NCBI GenBank assembly: GCA_947254025.1
Contig: CAMYBS010000016.1
Span: 1 to 24,832, forward strand
From: an uncultured Clostridia bacterium
GTDB taxonomy: Bacteria > Bacillota > Clostridia > Tissierellales > Peptoniphilaceae
Direction: 5' to 3'
DNA: 24,832 bases
Position numbers and translations under genes: made by a program. Every line of letters begins with the position of its first letter. The stretch's first letter is position 1. Shown here piece by piece: positions 1 to 7,072 of this stretch. Under the pieces are notes generated by a model that was not told the origin of the DNA, ran no database searches, and was given only the letters and a program-made list of their open reading frames with translations.

Positions 1-54
1 TAACGCTGAAGGTACTTGGTTGGAGACGACCTGGGATAATAGGTAGCCGCCACT
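1..54 (+). rRNA. rrf: 5S ribosomal RNA, 3' end (partial)
   Basis: The first ~54 bases match the conserved 3' half of bacterial 5S rRNA: GGTACTTGG, a GGAGACGACC helix region, then CTGGGATAATAGGTAGCCGCC. This is the helix IV/V and closing-strand pattern of Firmicutes 5S genes. The 5' half, and presumably 16S and 23S, lie outside the window. The exact mature 3' end is uncertain by a few bases because its pairing partner is not visible. A perfect hairpin terminator starts seven bases downstream, as expected for the last gene of an rRNA operon. Confidence 0.9.
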
Positions 55-60
55 TGATTT

Positions 61-96
61 AAACAGATAGCATTATATGCTATCTGTTTTTGTTTC
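61..96 (+). terminator. Intrinsic terminator of the rRNA operon
   Basis: A perfect 13-bp inverted repeat (61-73 with 77-89, AAACAGATAGCAT arm, 3-nt loop) is followed by a T-rich run, TTTTTGTTTC. It sits just behind the 5S 3' end. Confidence 0.88.
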
Positions 97-469
97 GCAT
101 TCAATTTGCGACTGAGGCTCGTTCAATTTTTGCCAATGCTCAGGTACGTTTAGTACATTCCGCTTGTCAAAAATTTCCACATCGCCTCATTCATCAAATT
201 GCTCTGCAAAACTACTCGTTGTAGAAATATTGTGTAATTAGAGTTAAATTTAGCTTAATTCATCGTAGCGTAAAGGTTCTTGTCCATTAGGACAAGGTTC
301 TTCTTCTGCTGAAAGATTTTAATGCGGTGAATATATATAGTCGTCTTATCCATCATAGCGCAAAGGTTCTCTTCAATTTATTGACGAGGTTCTTCTTTTA
401 TCAGCGAAATACTATTTATGCTTAGTACATTGCGCTTTACAAAAACTTATTATTAGAGAGGTTATAACT
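97..469. repeat. Gene-free spacer with degenerate internal repeats
   Basis: No convincing gene lies in these ~370 bases, but the sequence is not random. A 24-base segment at 150-173 recurs at 422-445 with 21 of 24 identical bases. A 20-base segment at 261-280 recurs at 351-370 with 18 of 20 identical, followed in both copies by a GAC(A/G)AGGTTCTTCTT block (291-305 and 382-396). A 7-bp hairpin (279-285 with 290-296) sits in the first copy. Two short open frames run on the minus strand (73-180 and 255-356). I read this as repeated or decayed non-coding sequence behind the rRNA operon. Confidence 0.6.
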
Positions 470-919
470 ATGTTTTACAATACTGAAGATTTAAAAGACA
501 ATGAAATATATTTACATCTTAGAAAGACATGCGATGAACAGCCTGAGAAGCAGTGGCTACCTGCTTACTACTTTGATATCTGTCTCTTAGATGGAACTAA
601 AGTAGGTGCATGCGACTTAAGAATTGGGCATAATTCAAATACATACATTGGTGGCAACATCGGTTATGCTGTTGACGAACCTTACAGAGGCCATCACTAT
701 GCTATGAAGGCGTGTAAGCTATTGTTCACTTTAGCTAAAAAGCATGAGATGGATTACTTGATAATTGCTTGCAAACCTGATAACATACCTTCGTATCGCA
801 CTTGTGAACTTCTTGGCGGAGAACTGATAGAAGTAAAAGATGTTCCTCAAGATCATGATTTACGTAAACAGGGATATACTAATGTTAATATATATAGGTT
901 TGATTTAAACATTTTGTAG
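470..919 (+). CDS. GNAT-family N-acetyltransferase
   Basis: A 149-residue protein with the Gcn5-related N-acetyltransferase fold. The acetyl-CoA pyrophosphate-binding motif A is recognisable as GYAVDEPYRGHHYA (residues 65-78, R73-G74-H75-H76-Y77-A78), following the usual beta4 strand. The motif B region follows with N105...S108 and the CELLGGEL turn (112-119), which in GNATs carries the conserved Asn/Ser and the turn before the last helix. The length is typical of a single-domain member. The substrate cannot be inferred; small molecules, antibiotics or protein N-termini are all possible. AGAGAGG at 455-461 is a good ribosome binding site 8 bases before ATG. It is a single-gene unit between the rRNA spacer and a hairpin terminator, and no clear promoter was found. 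Confidence 0.85.
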   Translation: MFYNTEDLKDNEIYLHLRKTCDEQPEKQWLPAYYFDICLLDGTKVGACDLRIGHNSNTYIGGNIGYAVDEPYRGHHYAMKACKLLFTLAKKHEMDYLIIACKPDNIPSYRTCELLGGELIEVKDVPQDHDLRKQGYTNVNIYRFDLNIL

Positions 920-949
920 TATATTATATTCAACAAGAGAGTATAAAAA

Positions 950-979
950 TATCCACCCATTTAATTGGGTGGATTTTTT
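950..979. terminator. Bidirectional intrinsic terminator
   Basis: A 10-bp stem AATCCACCCA (950-959) pairs with TGGGTGGATT (966-975) around a 6-nt loop. It is followed by a T run on the plus strand and by ATTTTTATAC on the minus strand. It lies between the convergent acetyltransferase gene and the exporter pair and can end both transcripts. Confidence 0.85.
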
Positions 980-992
980 CTATCTAGATATA

Positions 993-1475
993 TTATTTAT
1001 TTTTGTTTTTATAAATTATTTTTAGTTTTTTTAGTTCTTGCTGCATTTTTATATTTCTAAATATTTTACTTACTGAGGATGCAATCATCAGTCCTACTGC
1101 TATGGCGATTGCCATAAACAAGGCTTGTATACCTTCTGTTGCGCCGCTTTTAAGGTCGTCTGTAATGAAGTAGTTCATTGACTGATATATCTTAAGGCCA
1201 GGAACTAGTGGTATTACGCCTATAATGAAGTAGCAATTGACTGGTGTTTTTTGCCATCTTGCAAAGAATTCGCCTAAGATGCCGCATAGTAGTGAGCATA
1301 GTAGTGAAGAGAATATATAGTTAAACTTGTTTGCTGTCAAAACCATGTACAAGGTCCAGCATATCGCACCGTTGATTGCGCATAGGAAGATGTTTTTCTT
1401 TTGTATGTTAAATAGCACGGATATAGTTGCGCATGAGATGCTTGCAAGCACAAATTGTTTTATTACGTAGTTCAT
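993..1475 (-). CDS. Threonine/serine exporter family protein, small subunit (YjjB/ThrE_2-like)
   Basis: A 160-residue, very hydrophobic protein with about five predicted membrane spans, ending in a short basic tail. The segment FFARWQKTPVNCYFIIGVIP followed by LVPGLKIYQSMNYFI is characteristic of the small half of split ThrE-type exporters (YjjB family). It is expected to form an inner-membrane complex with the product of the preceding gene. Known relatives export threonine and serine (ThrE of Corynebacterium) or dicarboxylates (YjjPB of E. coli), so the substrate is open. Its ATG overlaps the stop codon of the upstream gene by one base (TAATG). Its GGAGG binding site lies in the last codons of that gene, so the two are probably translationally coupled. 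Confidence 0.85.
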   Translation of the reverse strand: MNYVIKQFVLASISCATISVLFNIQKKNIFLCAINGAICWTLYMVLTANKFNYIFSSLLCSLLCGILGEFFARWQKTPVNCYFIIGVIPLVPGLKIYQSMNYFITDDLKSGATEGIQALFMAIAIAVGLMIASSVSKIFRNIKMQQELKKLKIIYKNKNK

Positions 1476-2266
1476 TATATACCTCCAACTAGTGACATAA
1501 AGACTAGCACGCTACCAACGCCAAAGGCGATGGCTACTGCTACAAAAACTGCTTCGAAGCTTCTTGCTATGCCTGAGATTAAGTCGCCACTTAAGAAGTC
1601 TCTGATACCTGATGTAAAGGCAACTCCTGGAACTAGTGGAAGTATGGAACCAACAACTATCATATTAAGGTTGTGCCCTAAATGTAGTTTAATCAAAAGC
1701 ACTGCGGCAAATGTTGCTACTAAAGAGGATATAAAGTTTCCTAAAAATGGCGTCTTAGAAAGCTTTAGTATATACTCATTAATAACGAAGCCTAGGGCTG
1801 ATGTAAATATTGAGCATAAAAAGTCATTTGTGCTACCGCCAAGCATTAGTGTAAACATAGCGCAACCTATGCAAGCCATCAGTAGTATAGTTAAGAAGCT
1901 ATATTCACTGCTGCCAGCTATCTCATCAAGCCTTTGCATTGCTTCTGCGACCTCTATTTTCTTTGCACAGAAATCTCTTGAGAAAGCATTAATCATATTA
2001 ACTCTGCCAATATTGTTACCTCTTGTTTCTATATTTTTAACGAGGTAGAACGAGGAGTTATTGCTACTGTCTCCGATTATGATTACTGTAGGTGAAAGGA
2101 ACAGTGGTATGTCAAAGAAGCCGTAGCTTGAGAGTATCCTTTTAACAGTATCGTTTGCCCTTGAAACTTCCGAGCCGTTTTTAAGTAGCAATTCAGCAGT
2201 TCTTAGTGCAATATTATAAATTTCTTTTCTATTGTTATCGTTGATATTTTCTATTACATTTTCCAT
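1475..2266 (-). CDS. Threonine/serine exporter family protein, large subunit (YjjP/DUF1212-like)
   Basis: A 263-residue protein. Residues ~1-115 form the soluble ThrE N-terminal domain, with a conserved SRANDTVKRI stretch and the FLSPTVIIIG strand. The rest carries about five hydrophobic segments, including FLGNFISSLVATF and a LVPGVAFTSGIRDFLSGD motif that parallels LVPGLKIYQ in the small partner. This is the standard split arrangement of the family. The ATG at 2266 follows a GGTGA sequence and lies only about 10-15 bases behind a good sigma-A promoter, so the mRNA leader would be very short. A 197-codon frame on the opposite strand of this gene is antisense shadow. Confidence 0.86.
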   Translation of the reverse strand: MENVIENINDNNRKEIYNIALRTAELLLKNGSEVSRANDTVKRILSSYGFFDIPLFLSPTVIIIGDSSNNSSFYLVKNIETRGNNIGRVNMINAFSRDFCAKKIEVAEAMQRLDEIAGSSEYSFLTILLMACIGCAMFTLMLGGSTNDFLCSIFTSALGFVINEYILKLSKTPFLGNFISSLVATFAAVLLIKLHLGHNLNMIVVGSILPLVPGVAFTSGIRDFLSGDLISGIARSFEAVFVAVAIAFGVGSVLVFMSLVGGI

Positions 2267-2281
2267 TGAATCACCAAGTAT

Positions 2282-2310
2282 ATTATAATATATTTTTGCA
2301 GAAATGTCAC
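2282..2310 (-). promoter_or_regulatory. Sigma-A promoter for the exporter pair
   Basis: Read on the minus strand: -35 GTGACA (2305-2310, 5 of 6 consensus), a 17-base spacer and -10 TATAAT (2282-2287, perfect). The start codon is only 15 bases past the -10. Confidence 0.65.
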
Positions 2311-2347
2311 TTATTTTGAGTAAATTCTTTATTAAATTACTTTTAAG

Positions 2348-2356
2348 TGTTATAAT
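2348..2356 (+). promoter_or_regulatory. Extended -10 promoter for comEC
   Basis: TGTTATAAT, a perfect TATAAT with the TG extension, lies 17 bases before the comEC ATG. The -35 region (TTTATT, 2328-2333) is poor, as is common for extended -10 promoters. AAAGAGG at 2362-2368 is the binding site. Confidence 0.55.
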
Positions 2357-2373
2357 TTTATAAAGAGGTAGAC

Positions 2374-4761
2374 ATGAGAAGGAAGTATTCGTTTTTTGCG
2401 TGTATTATGGTCTTAGCTGCCATATACACTTATTATTTCAATATCAATAGCTACATTTTAGCAAGCCTTGGCATTATATTAGCAGTGAGTTTCTTCACTA
2501 ATAAGCGTGTTAGGCTTTATCTCATTTTGTCTGTGGCAGTTTTTTCACTAACGGCTTTGTACACAAGCTATAGAGGACATAGCGCTTTTAAAAAATATAA
2601 GAATGAAAGGCATGAGTATGTATTACGAGTTGAGAACGTTAAGGAATACGAGGGCTACTCAACGTTTATCGCTTCTGTTAAAAATATACATGGCAATGTT
2701 TTCAATGAAAAATTAAAGGCTTACTACAGCGGCAAGGCTCATTTGGAGAACTTTGACACGATTATAGTTAGCTCTAAGCTTGAAGATATACGTATAAATG
2801 CAAATCCAAACTTGTTCAACGAGAAGATGTATTATTTAACAAAGAACATCAAGTACAAGATAAAGTTTAATGACTTCGAAAATGCTAAGTGGAAGATCTC
2901 TTTTGCAGAGAAATTAAACATCTCCTTTGAAAAGAAGCTGGATGCACTTACAAAAAACACTATGAAGGAAAGCAACGCAAACTTTCTTAAGGCCATATTT
3001 ATGTCGAACACGAAATTTTTGGATGAGGATGAGCTTGGAACATACCGTTCGGTAGGTCTCGGCCACTTGCTTGCAGTTTCAGGACTGCATGTATCACTCA
3101 TAAGCTTTGCAATCATTTTTATACTTATCACTTTTGGCGTAAGCAAGAGAAGGGCGAGCTCTATATGCATAATTTTTCTTCTGATTTATGGCGCGCTTAT
3201 AGCTTATCCAGTATCCTTCCTTAGAGCAATGATACTTTTTATCGCGCTTGACCTAGCCTTTGTCTACGACATAAGCATAGAGCGAGCCCAAATCATCTCC
3301 ATCGCTTTAATGATAACACTTTTAATCAATCCATACTATGTCTTTTCGGTCTCCCTGCTACTTTCATACGGTGCAGCTTACGCTATAGAACTTTTATTTA
3401 GAAGATTTAAAAAGCTTATAGACAAGAAAAATAAAACTCAGGAAGCACTTCTTTTTGTGCTAGCAATAAATTTAGTTCTTGCTCCAATTCAGCTATACAC
3501 ATTTCACGAGTTTAACTTTATCTCGCTGATCACAAATTTATTATTGCTGCCAATTTACTCAGGTATCATCACAATAAGCTTTGTAGTATTGCTAGCATCA
3601 CTACTCATAAGTCCATTTGCCATCATATTTAGGCTTGTAGACTATGTACTTAGCTCTTTATATGAGGTCTTGATCTTAATAAGCAAAATTGACATTTTAA
3701 AAATCAGTCTTTACAATCAAGATGCACTGATATTCGCATATTTCATAGTCTTAATCGGTTTTTATCTAATAAATAATTTCAGCTATATGAAGACAAGGCT
3801 TATAAGGTTTATGCTTATGATGATGGCTGTGATCTCAATTTCAGGAAGCTTTGTATATATGCAAGGCCAAAGGCATTATGACACACTCAATATGATTAGC
3901 ATAGGACAAGAGGAAGCGATGCTTCTAGACATTGCAGGAAAGAAGATAATGGTTGATGTTGCAGGTGACATTATGGGTACGTCATTTTCTTATGACAGAA
4001 CGCTTAAAGATGTTTTGAAGAACTATGGAGTTCATACTTTAGACATGATATTTATCTCGCACTTTGACAAGGACCACTACGGCAACCTTGTATATCTGCT
4101 AGATGATTTTAAAGTAAAGAAAATTTGCTTTTACAAAGACATTGCGACAGAAGATGTGAAGCAAAAACTTATAGAAAAGGGAGTCGAGTACATCAATCCT
4201 GAAAAATTTGAATGGATAGACTTTGGAAGCGGCGTTAAACTCAAGATGTATAAGTCTTCGAAGGCTTTGAAGGGCAACAATCGTTCTTTGGTCTTCACGC
4301 TTAATGTGCATGGGACAAAGATTCTCTTCACTGGAGACATAGAAGCAATTGCGGAGAGCCATTATCTAAGTCAGCTAAGCAAGGTTGATATACTAAAGAC
4401 GCCGCATCACGGATCTAAGACTAGTTCAACGAAGGAGTTTTTGGAGAAGACTAGACCTAAAGATGCAATTAGCTCGCAAGGGCTCAATAACTCTTATGGA
4501 CATCCTCATAAAGAGACGATAGAAAGGCTTAAGGCAATACATGCAAACTTTTACAGGACTGACAAACAAGGAATGATTAGCGTAATTTTTAAAGGAGATA
4601 CTTACGAGATTAAAACTTTTTACAAAGAGTATTACAAGTACCTTGATTATATGAAGAAGTACATCTTCTTATTGAGCTTGCTATCTATAATATTTTCTTA
4701 TATAATAAGTATAGTTATTTATGAGTATAAAAAGTACGGAGACATGACATATGAACTATAG
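2374..4761 (+). CDS. comEC: ComEC/Rec2 family DNA internalisation channel
   Basis: A 795-residue protein with the three-part ComEC layout. There is an N-terminal DUF4131-type region with early membrane spans. The competence domain contains GLGHLLAVSGLHVS (residues 228-241) plus many transmembrane helices up to about residue 500. A C-terminal metallo-beta-lactamase domain follows, with metal-site motifs SHFDKDH (562-568), TGD (653-655), PHHGS (677-681) and SYGHPH (707-712). In transformable bacteria ComEC carries single-stranded DNA across the membrane, and the lactamase domain is thought to degrade the second strand. Unusually, an extra hydrophobic helix (about 763-783) follows the lactamase domain. 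The 3' end overlaps holA by 11 bases, implying cotranscription. No other com genes are in the window. Confidence 0.93.
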   Translation: MRRKYSFFACIMVLAAIYTYYFNINSYILASLGIILAVSFFTNKRVRLYLILSVAVFSLTALYTSYRGHSAFKKYKNERHEYVLRVENVKEYEGYSTFIASVKNIHGNVFNEKLKAYYSGKAHLENFDTIIVSSKLEDIRINANPNLFNEKMYYLTKNIKYKIKFNDFENAKWKISFAEKLNISFEKKLDALTKNTMKESNANFLKAIFMSNTKFLDEDELGTYRSVGLGHLLAVSGLHVSLISFAIIFILITFGVSKRRASSICIIFLLIYGALIAYPVSFLRAMILFIALDLAFVYDISIERAQIISIALMITLLINPYYVFSVSLLLSYGAAYAIELLFRRFKKLIDKKNKTQEALLFVLAINLVLAPIQLYTFHEFNFISLITNLLLLPIYSGIITISFVVLLASLLISPFAIIFRLVDYVLSSLYEVLILISKIDILKISLYNQDALIFAYFIVLIGFYLINNFSYMKTRLIRFMLMMMAVISISGSFVYMQGQRHYDTLNMISIGQEEAMLLDIAGKKIMVDVAGDIMGTSFSYDRTLKDVLKNYGVHTLDMIFISHFDKDHYGNLVYLLDDFKVKKICFYKDIATEDVKQKLIEKGVEYINPEKFEWIDFGSGVKLKMYKSSKALKGNNRSLVFTLNVHGTKILFTGDIEAIAESHYLSQLSKVDILKTPHHGSKTSSTKEFLEKTRPKDAISSQGLNNSYGHPHKETIERLKAIHANFYRTDKQGMISVIFKGDTYEIKTFYKEYYKYLDYMKKYIFLLSLLSIIFSYIISIVIYEYKKYGDMTYEL

Positions 4762-5764
4762 AAATTTTTTAAATGAAGTTAAAATGAATAATGTGAGCGG
4801 CGCTTATCTATTTAAAGGCATAGAGACTTATCTTATGGACAAGACCTTGGAGGCGCTTATAGATAATTATCTTGACAGCAATCAAAGACTTATGAACCTT
4901 GCAGACCTTAAGTACTCTGAGAACTTAGTTAAAGATATTAAAAGTAATATCACCATGCTTCCACTAATGGCTGAGAAAAAAATTACCATAGTGAGAAAGG
5001 CAAATGATAGCATCAAGGTCCTTAACGATGACGACTTACTTGATGAGCTTGGAAAAATGCCTGACACAAGCATAATAATATTTATGGATGAGGACGATAG
5101 CATAAAGAAGACGCTTAAATTTTACAAGCACTTCAAGAAAAATGATCACATAGTGAGCTTTGACAAGGAAAAGATAGAGGACCTTGTTAAGTGGACAGCG
5201 CGCAAATTTAACGAGCTGGGCGTAGAAGCAGGCTTTGCCGAAGCAAGATTTTTGATCGATAGACTCGGTTTTTACAGTGACGAGAGCGTTAATATGTATA
5301 GCCTTGAATCAGAAGTTGAGAAGCTTGCAAGCTATATAGCTAAGGGCAGGCTTACACGGGGCACAATTGAGAAAGTGGTTAAGGAAAATACCATTGACAA
5401 CATCTTTGCCATGATAGATGCAATTAATAACAAAAGGACGGCTGCGGCACTTAATGAGTATGAGAAGCTTCTTACTAATGGCGAGGCAGACATAAAGACT
5501 TCGTATATGATATTTAGAAATGTAAGATTGCTACTTGAGCTAAAGGTATGCGATATAGAAAAGAAAAGCGAAGTAGAGAAAAAAGATCTATTGAAGATAT
5601 CGCCATATGAGTACAAAAAGTTATCAAGCCTTGCACACGCGTATAACTATAAATTTTTGCTTAAGTTTATGAATGAACTTAAAGATTTAGATATAAGTTT
5701 GAAAAACACAAGCAAAGACAGCACAATAATGATAAAAAATTTAATATATAAGATGACAGAGTAA
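4751..5764 (+). CDS. holA: DNA polymerase III subunit delta
   Basis: A 337-residue protein with the HolA signature: an N-terminal NVSGAYLFKGIETYLMDK segment, the ITMLPLMAEKKITIVRKA strand region typical of the delta AAA+-like core, an FFKHFK-like linker, and a C-terminal all-helical collar domain (about 215-337). Delta is the clamp-loader subunit that opens the beta sliding clamp. Like other delta subunits it lacks a functional Walker A motif. The start ATG lies within the end of comEC. The comEC-holA order is common in Firmicutes, although the rpsT gene often found nearby is missing here. A terminator follows immediately. Confidence 0.92.
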   Translation: MNYRNFLNEVKMNNVSGAYLFKGIETYLMDKTLEALIDNYLDSNQRLMNLADLKYSENLVKDIKSNITMLPLMAEKKITIVRKANDSIKVLNDDDLLDELGKMPDTSIIIFMDEDDSIKKTLKFYKHFKKNDHIVSFDKEKIEDLVKWTARKFNELGVEAGFAEARFLIDRLGFYSDESVNMYSLESEVEKLASYIAKGRLTRGTIEKVVKENTIDNIFAMIDAINNKRTAAALNEYEKLLTNGEADIKTSYMIFRNVRLLLELKVCDIEKKSEVEKKDLLKISPYEYKKLSSLAHAYNYKFLLKFMNELKDLDISLKNTSKDSTIMIKNLIYKMTE

Positions 5765-5776
5765 GTTTGTTTAAGG

Positions 5777-5800
5777 AAGAGGGCTAAGGCTCTCTTTTTT
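5777..5800 (+). terminator. Intrinsic terminator after comEC-holA
   Basis: AAGAGGGC (5777-5784) pairs with GCTCTCTT (5789-5796), 8 bp with one G-U pair and a 4-nt loop, followed by a T run to 5800. Confidence 0.8.
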
Positions 5801-5813
5801 ATTATATGCGTTA

Positions 5814-5859
5814 TTTATAGTAAAGAGAAAGATATAGAATTTTATAAATTTACTATAAA
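5814..5859. repeat. Spaced inverted repeat upstream of the 5953 gene
   Basis: TTTATAGTAAA (5814-5824) and its exact reverse complement TTTACTATAAA (5849-5859) are separated by 24 bases. They end 15 bases before the -35 box of the next promoter. This could be an operator or chance in AT-rich DNA. Confidence 0.4.
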
Positions 5860-5874
5860 AAAGTGCAAAATCGC

Positions 5875-5903
5875 TTGACAAAGATAAAGTTAAGAAATAT
5901 GAT
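5875..5903 (+). promoter_or_regulatory. Strong sigma-A promoter for the 5953 gene
   Basis: TTGACA (5875-5880, perfect), a 17-base spacer, then TATGAT (5898-5903, 5 of 6). The start codon is 49 bases downstream of the -10. Confidence 0.8.
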
Positions 5904-5952
5904 TAAAATGAATAAAGTATTAAATAGAAAAATGATAAGGAGTGAGAATTAA

Positions 5953-6387
5953 ATGAAAGAAAAGAACAATGCGGCTTGGGAAAATCATGAAAAAAGAGCT
6001 AACGATAAGATTTTTTTGATTGTATTAATTATAGTTTTACTAGCATTTGCATATAGAGTTTTTGTTTATGATCAATATTTTAATCCAGAAACACTATTTA
6101 TCAAAGCTGACAAACTTATGTCTAATACTGATGCTATTAAGATTGAAGATAAGTTAGTTAAGTTTGACATAGTATCAAGCTCAATAAAAATGGAAAGGGC
6201 TGAAGGCGAGTACACTGATACAAAAGAAGTATTACTTCTTAATGATGCTGGCAAAGAGATAGGCAAAGCAAAACTTTCTAAATTTAAAGATGAGTATGTA
6301 ATTAGAGTGTATAAATATGAGTGTAAAGTTGAATTATTAAATGAAAGTGCTAAACTTAATTCTTTATTACTTAAGGAAATAATTTAG
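5953..6387 (+). CDS. Hypothetical single-pass membrane protein
   Basis: I do not recognise this 144-residue protein. It has a charged 19-residue N-terminus, one hydrophobic span (about residues 20-38) and a roughly 100-residue hydrophilic remainder rich in Lys, Glu and beta-type residues, with no cysteine pair or catalytic motif I can name. The positive-inside rule is ambiguous because Lys and Arg occur on both sides; the likely topology is N-in with the domain outside. The AAGGAG site at 5939-5944 is well placed. The gene is an independent unit, with a strong promoter in front and a terminator behind, between holA and the division cluster. The coding frame looks real because it has a good promoter, binding site and terminator and shows no competing frame. 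Confidence 0.75.
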   Translation: MKEKNNAAWENHEKRANDKIFLIVLIIVLLAFAYRVFVYDQYFNPETLFIKADKLMSNTDAIKIEDKLVKFDIVSSSIKMERAEGEYTDTKEVLLLNDAGKEIGKAKLSKFKDEYVIRVYKYECKVELLNESAKLNSLLLKEII

Positions 6388-6435
6388 TATCGAGATTAAA
6401 TTTTCTATATAAAAGTTAATAAGCCCATAGATATT

Positions 6436-6466
6436 AATGACTAGTGTAAAAGCTAGTCATTTTTTA
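6436..6466 (+). terminator. Intrinsic terminator after the 5953 gene
   Basis: AATGACTAG (6436-6444) pairs with CTAGTCATT (6453-6461) around an 8-nt loop and is followed by a T run. It insulates the division cluster from upstream transcription. Confidence 0.82.
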
Positions 6467-6516
6467 TTTAAGAAAAAATAATTTAGGCTTAAAAATAATA
6501 CTAAAGTAGTATTTTT

Positions 6517-6546
6517 TGGACATTTCTGTAACATGATTGTAATAAT
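6517..6546 (+). promoter_or_regulatory. Candidate promoter of the division cluster (PmraZ)
   Basis: TGGACA (6517-6522, 5 of 6) is followed after 18 bases by AATAAT (6541-6546, 5 of 6), with a TG extension at 6538-6539. The predicted start of transcription falls just before the AAATGGTT repeats. This is the only clear promoter between the 6466 terminator and mraZ. Confidence 0.5.
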
Positions 6547-6563
6547 TGTAGTAAAAAGTAGCA

Positions 6564-6612
6564 AAATGGTTTAAAATGGTTGTAATAAAGCTAGAAATGG
6601 TTCGAAATGGTT
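6564..6612 (+). promoter_or_regulatory. Four phased AAATGGTT direct repeats, probable MraZ operator
   Basis: AAATGGTT occurs exactly at 6564-6571, 6574-6581, 6595-6602 and 6605-6612. The start-to-start spacings are 10, 21 and 10 bases, so all four sit on the same DNA face. They lie between the candidate promoter and the mraZ start. MraZ proteins are known to bind short G-rich direct repeats with about 10-base periodicity in front of their own operon (TGGG repeats in E. coli, AAAGTG-type in mollicutes), so autoregulation is the natural reading. Confidence 0.75.
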
Positions 6613-6647
6613 ATTAATGTTTTGAATGCATTAAGAAGGTGTTATCA

Positions 6648-7070
6648 ATGTTCATGGGTTTATTCAAACATAGTATTGATTCAAACGGGAGGGTTATCAT
6701 ACCCTCTAAAATGCGTGATGAACTTGGTAAAGACTTCATAATCACGAGAGGATATGATAGATGTATCTACGTTTATAACCGCGAAACATACGAGAAAAAG
6801 CTTGAGCAATTCGATGATCTACCTGACACTGTCTTAGAAAACAGAAAATTTGAACGTGAGATGTTCCTTTATATGAACGAAGCAAACATGGACAAGAACG
6901 GCCGTGTAATGCTTCCTGAGATGCTTAGAGAGATGATGGATATAAAGGGTGACGTCTACATCATTGGTGTTAGAAAGAGAATCGAAATTTGGGATACAGA
7001 AGTTTATAAGAACTACAAGGCAACTGTCGCACCTCTTGAAGAGCTTGCAAACAATATAAAGAGAGATTAG
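6648..7070 (+). CDS. mraZ: Transcriptional regulator MraZ
   Basis: A 140-residue AbrB-fold DNA-binding protein with the two half-domains typical of MraZ: FKHSIDSNGRVIIPSKMRDE near the N-terminus and the parallel NEANMDKNGRVMLPEMLRE near residue 85. It forms ring-shaped oligomers that bind repeats upstream of the division and cell-wall operon. I chose ATG 6648 because AGAAGG (6634-6639) is 8 bases upstream and the family normally begins MFMG. A GTG at 6639 would add three residues and overlap the binding site. It is the first gene of the cluster. The four AAATGGTT repeats just upstream suggest it regulates its own transcription. Confidence 0.95.
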   Translation: MFMGLFKHSIDSNGRVIIPSKMRDELGKDFIITRGYDRCIYVYNRETYEKKLEQFDDLPDTVLENRKFEREMFLYMNEANMDKNGRVMLPEMLREMMDIKGDVYIIGVRKRIEIWDTEVYKNYKATVAPLEELANNIKRD

Positions 7071-7072
7071 TT

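Noticed and set aside
73..180. 35-codon minus-strand frame from a GTG through the rRNA terminator
   Set aside because: It has no ATG and its end is formed by the terminator stem. More likely part of a repeat than a gene.
279..296. Small hairpin as a terminator or riboswitch element
   Set aside because: Only 7 bp with no T run and no known riboswitch core around it.
255..356. 33-codon minus-strand frame starting with two ATGs
   Set aside because: Short, no good binding site, and lies within the repeated spacer segments.
1455..2048. 197-codon open frame on the plus strand
   Set aside because: It lies antisense to the clearly recognisable YjjP-like gene, has no binding site, and its serine/threonine/proline-rich translation is typical shadow composition.
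6639..6647. GTG start for mraZ three codons upstream
   Set aside because: It overlaps the AGAAGG binding site. ATG 6648 is ideally spaced and matches the usual MFMG start.
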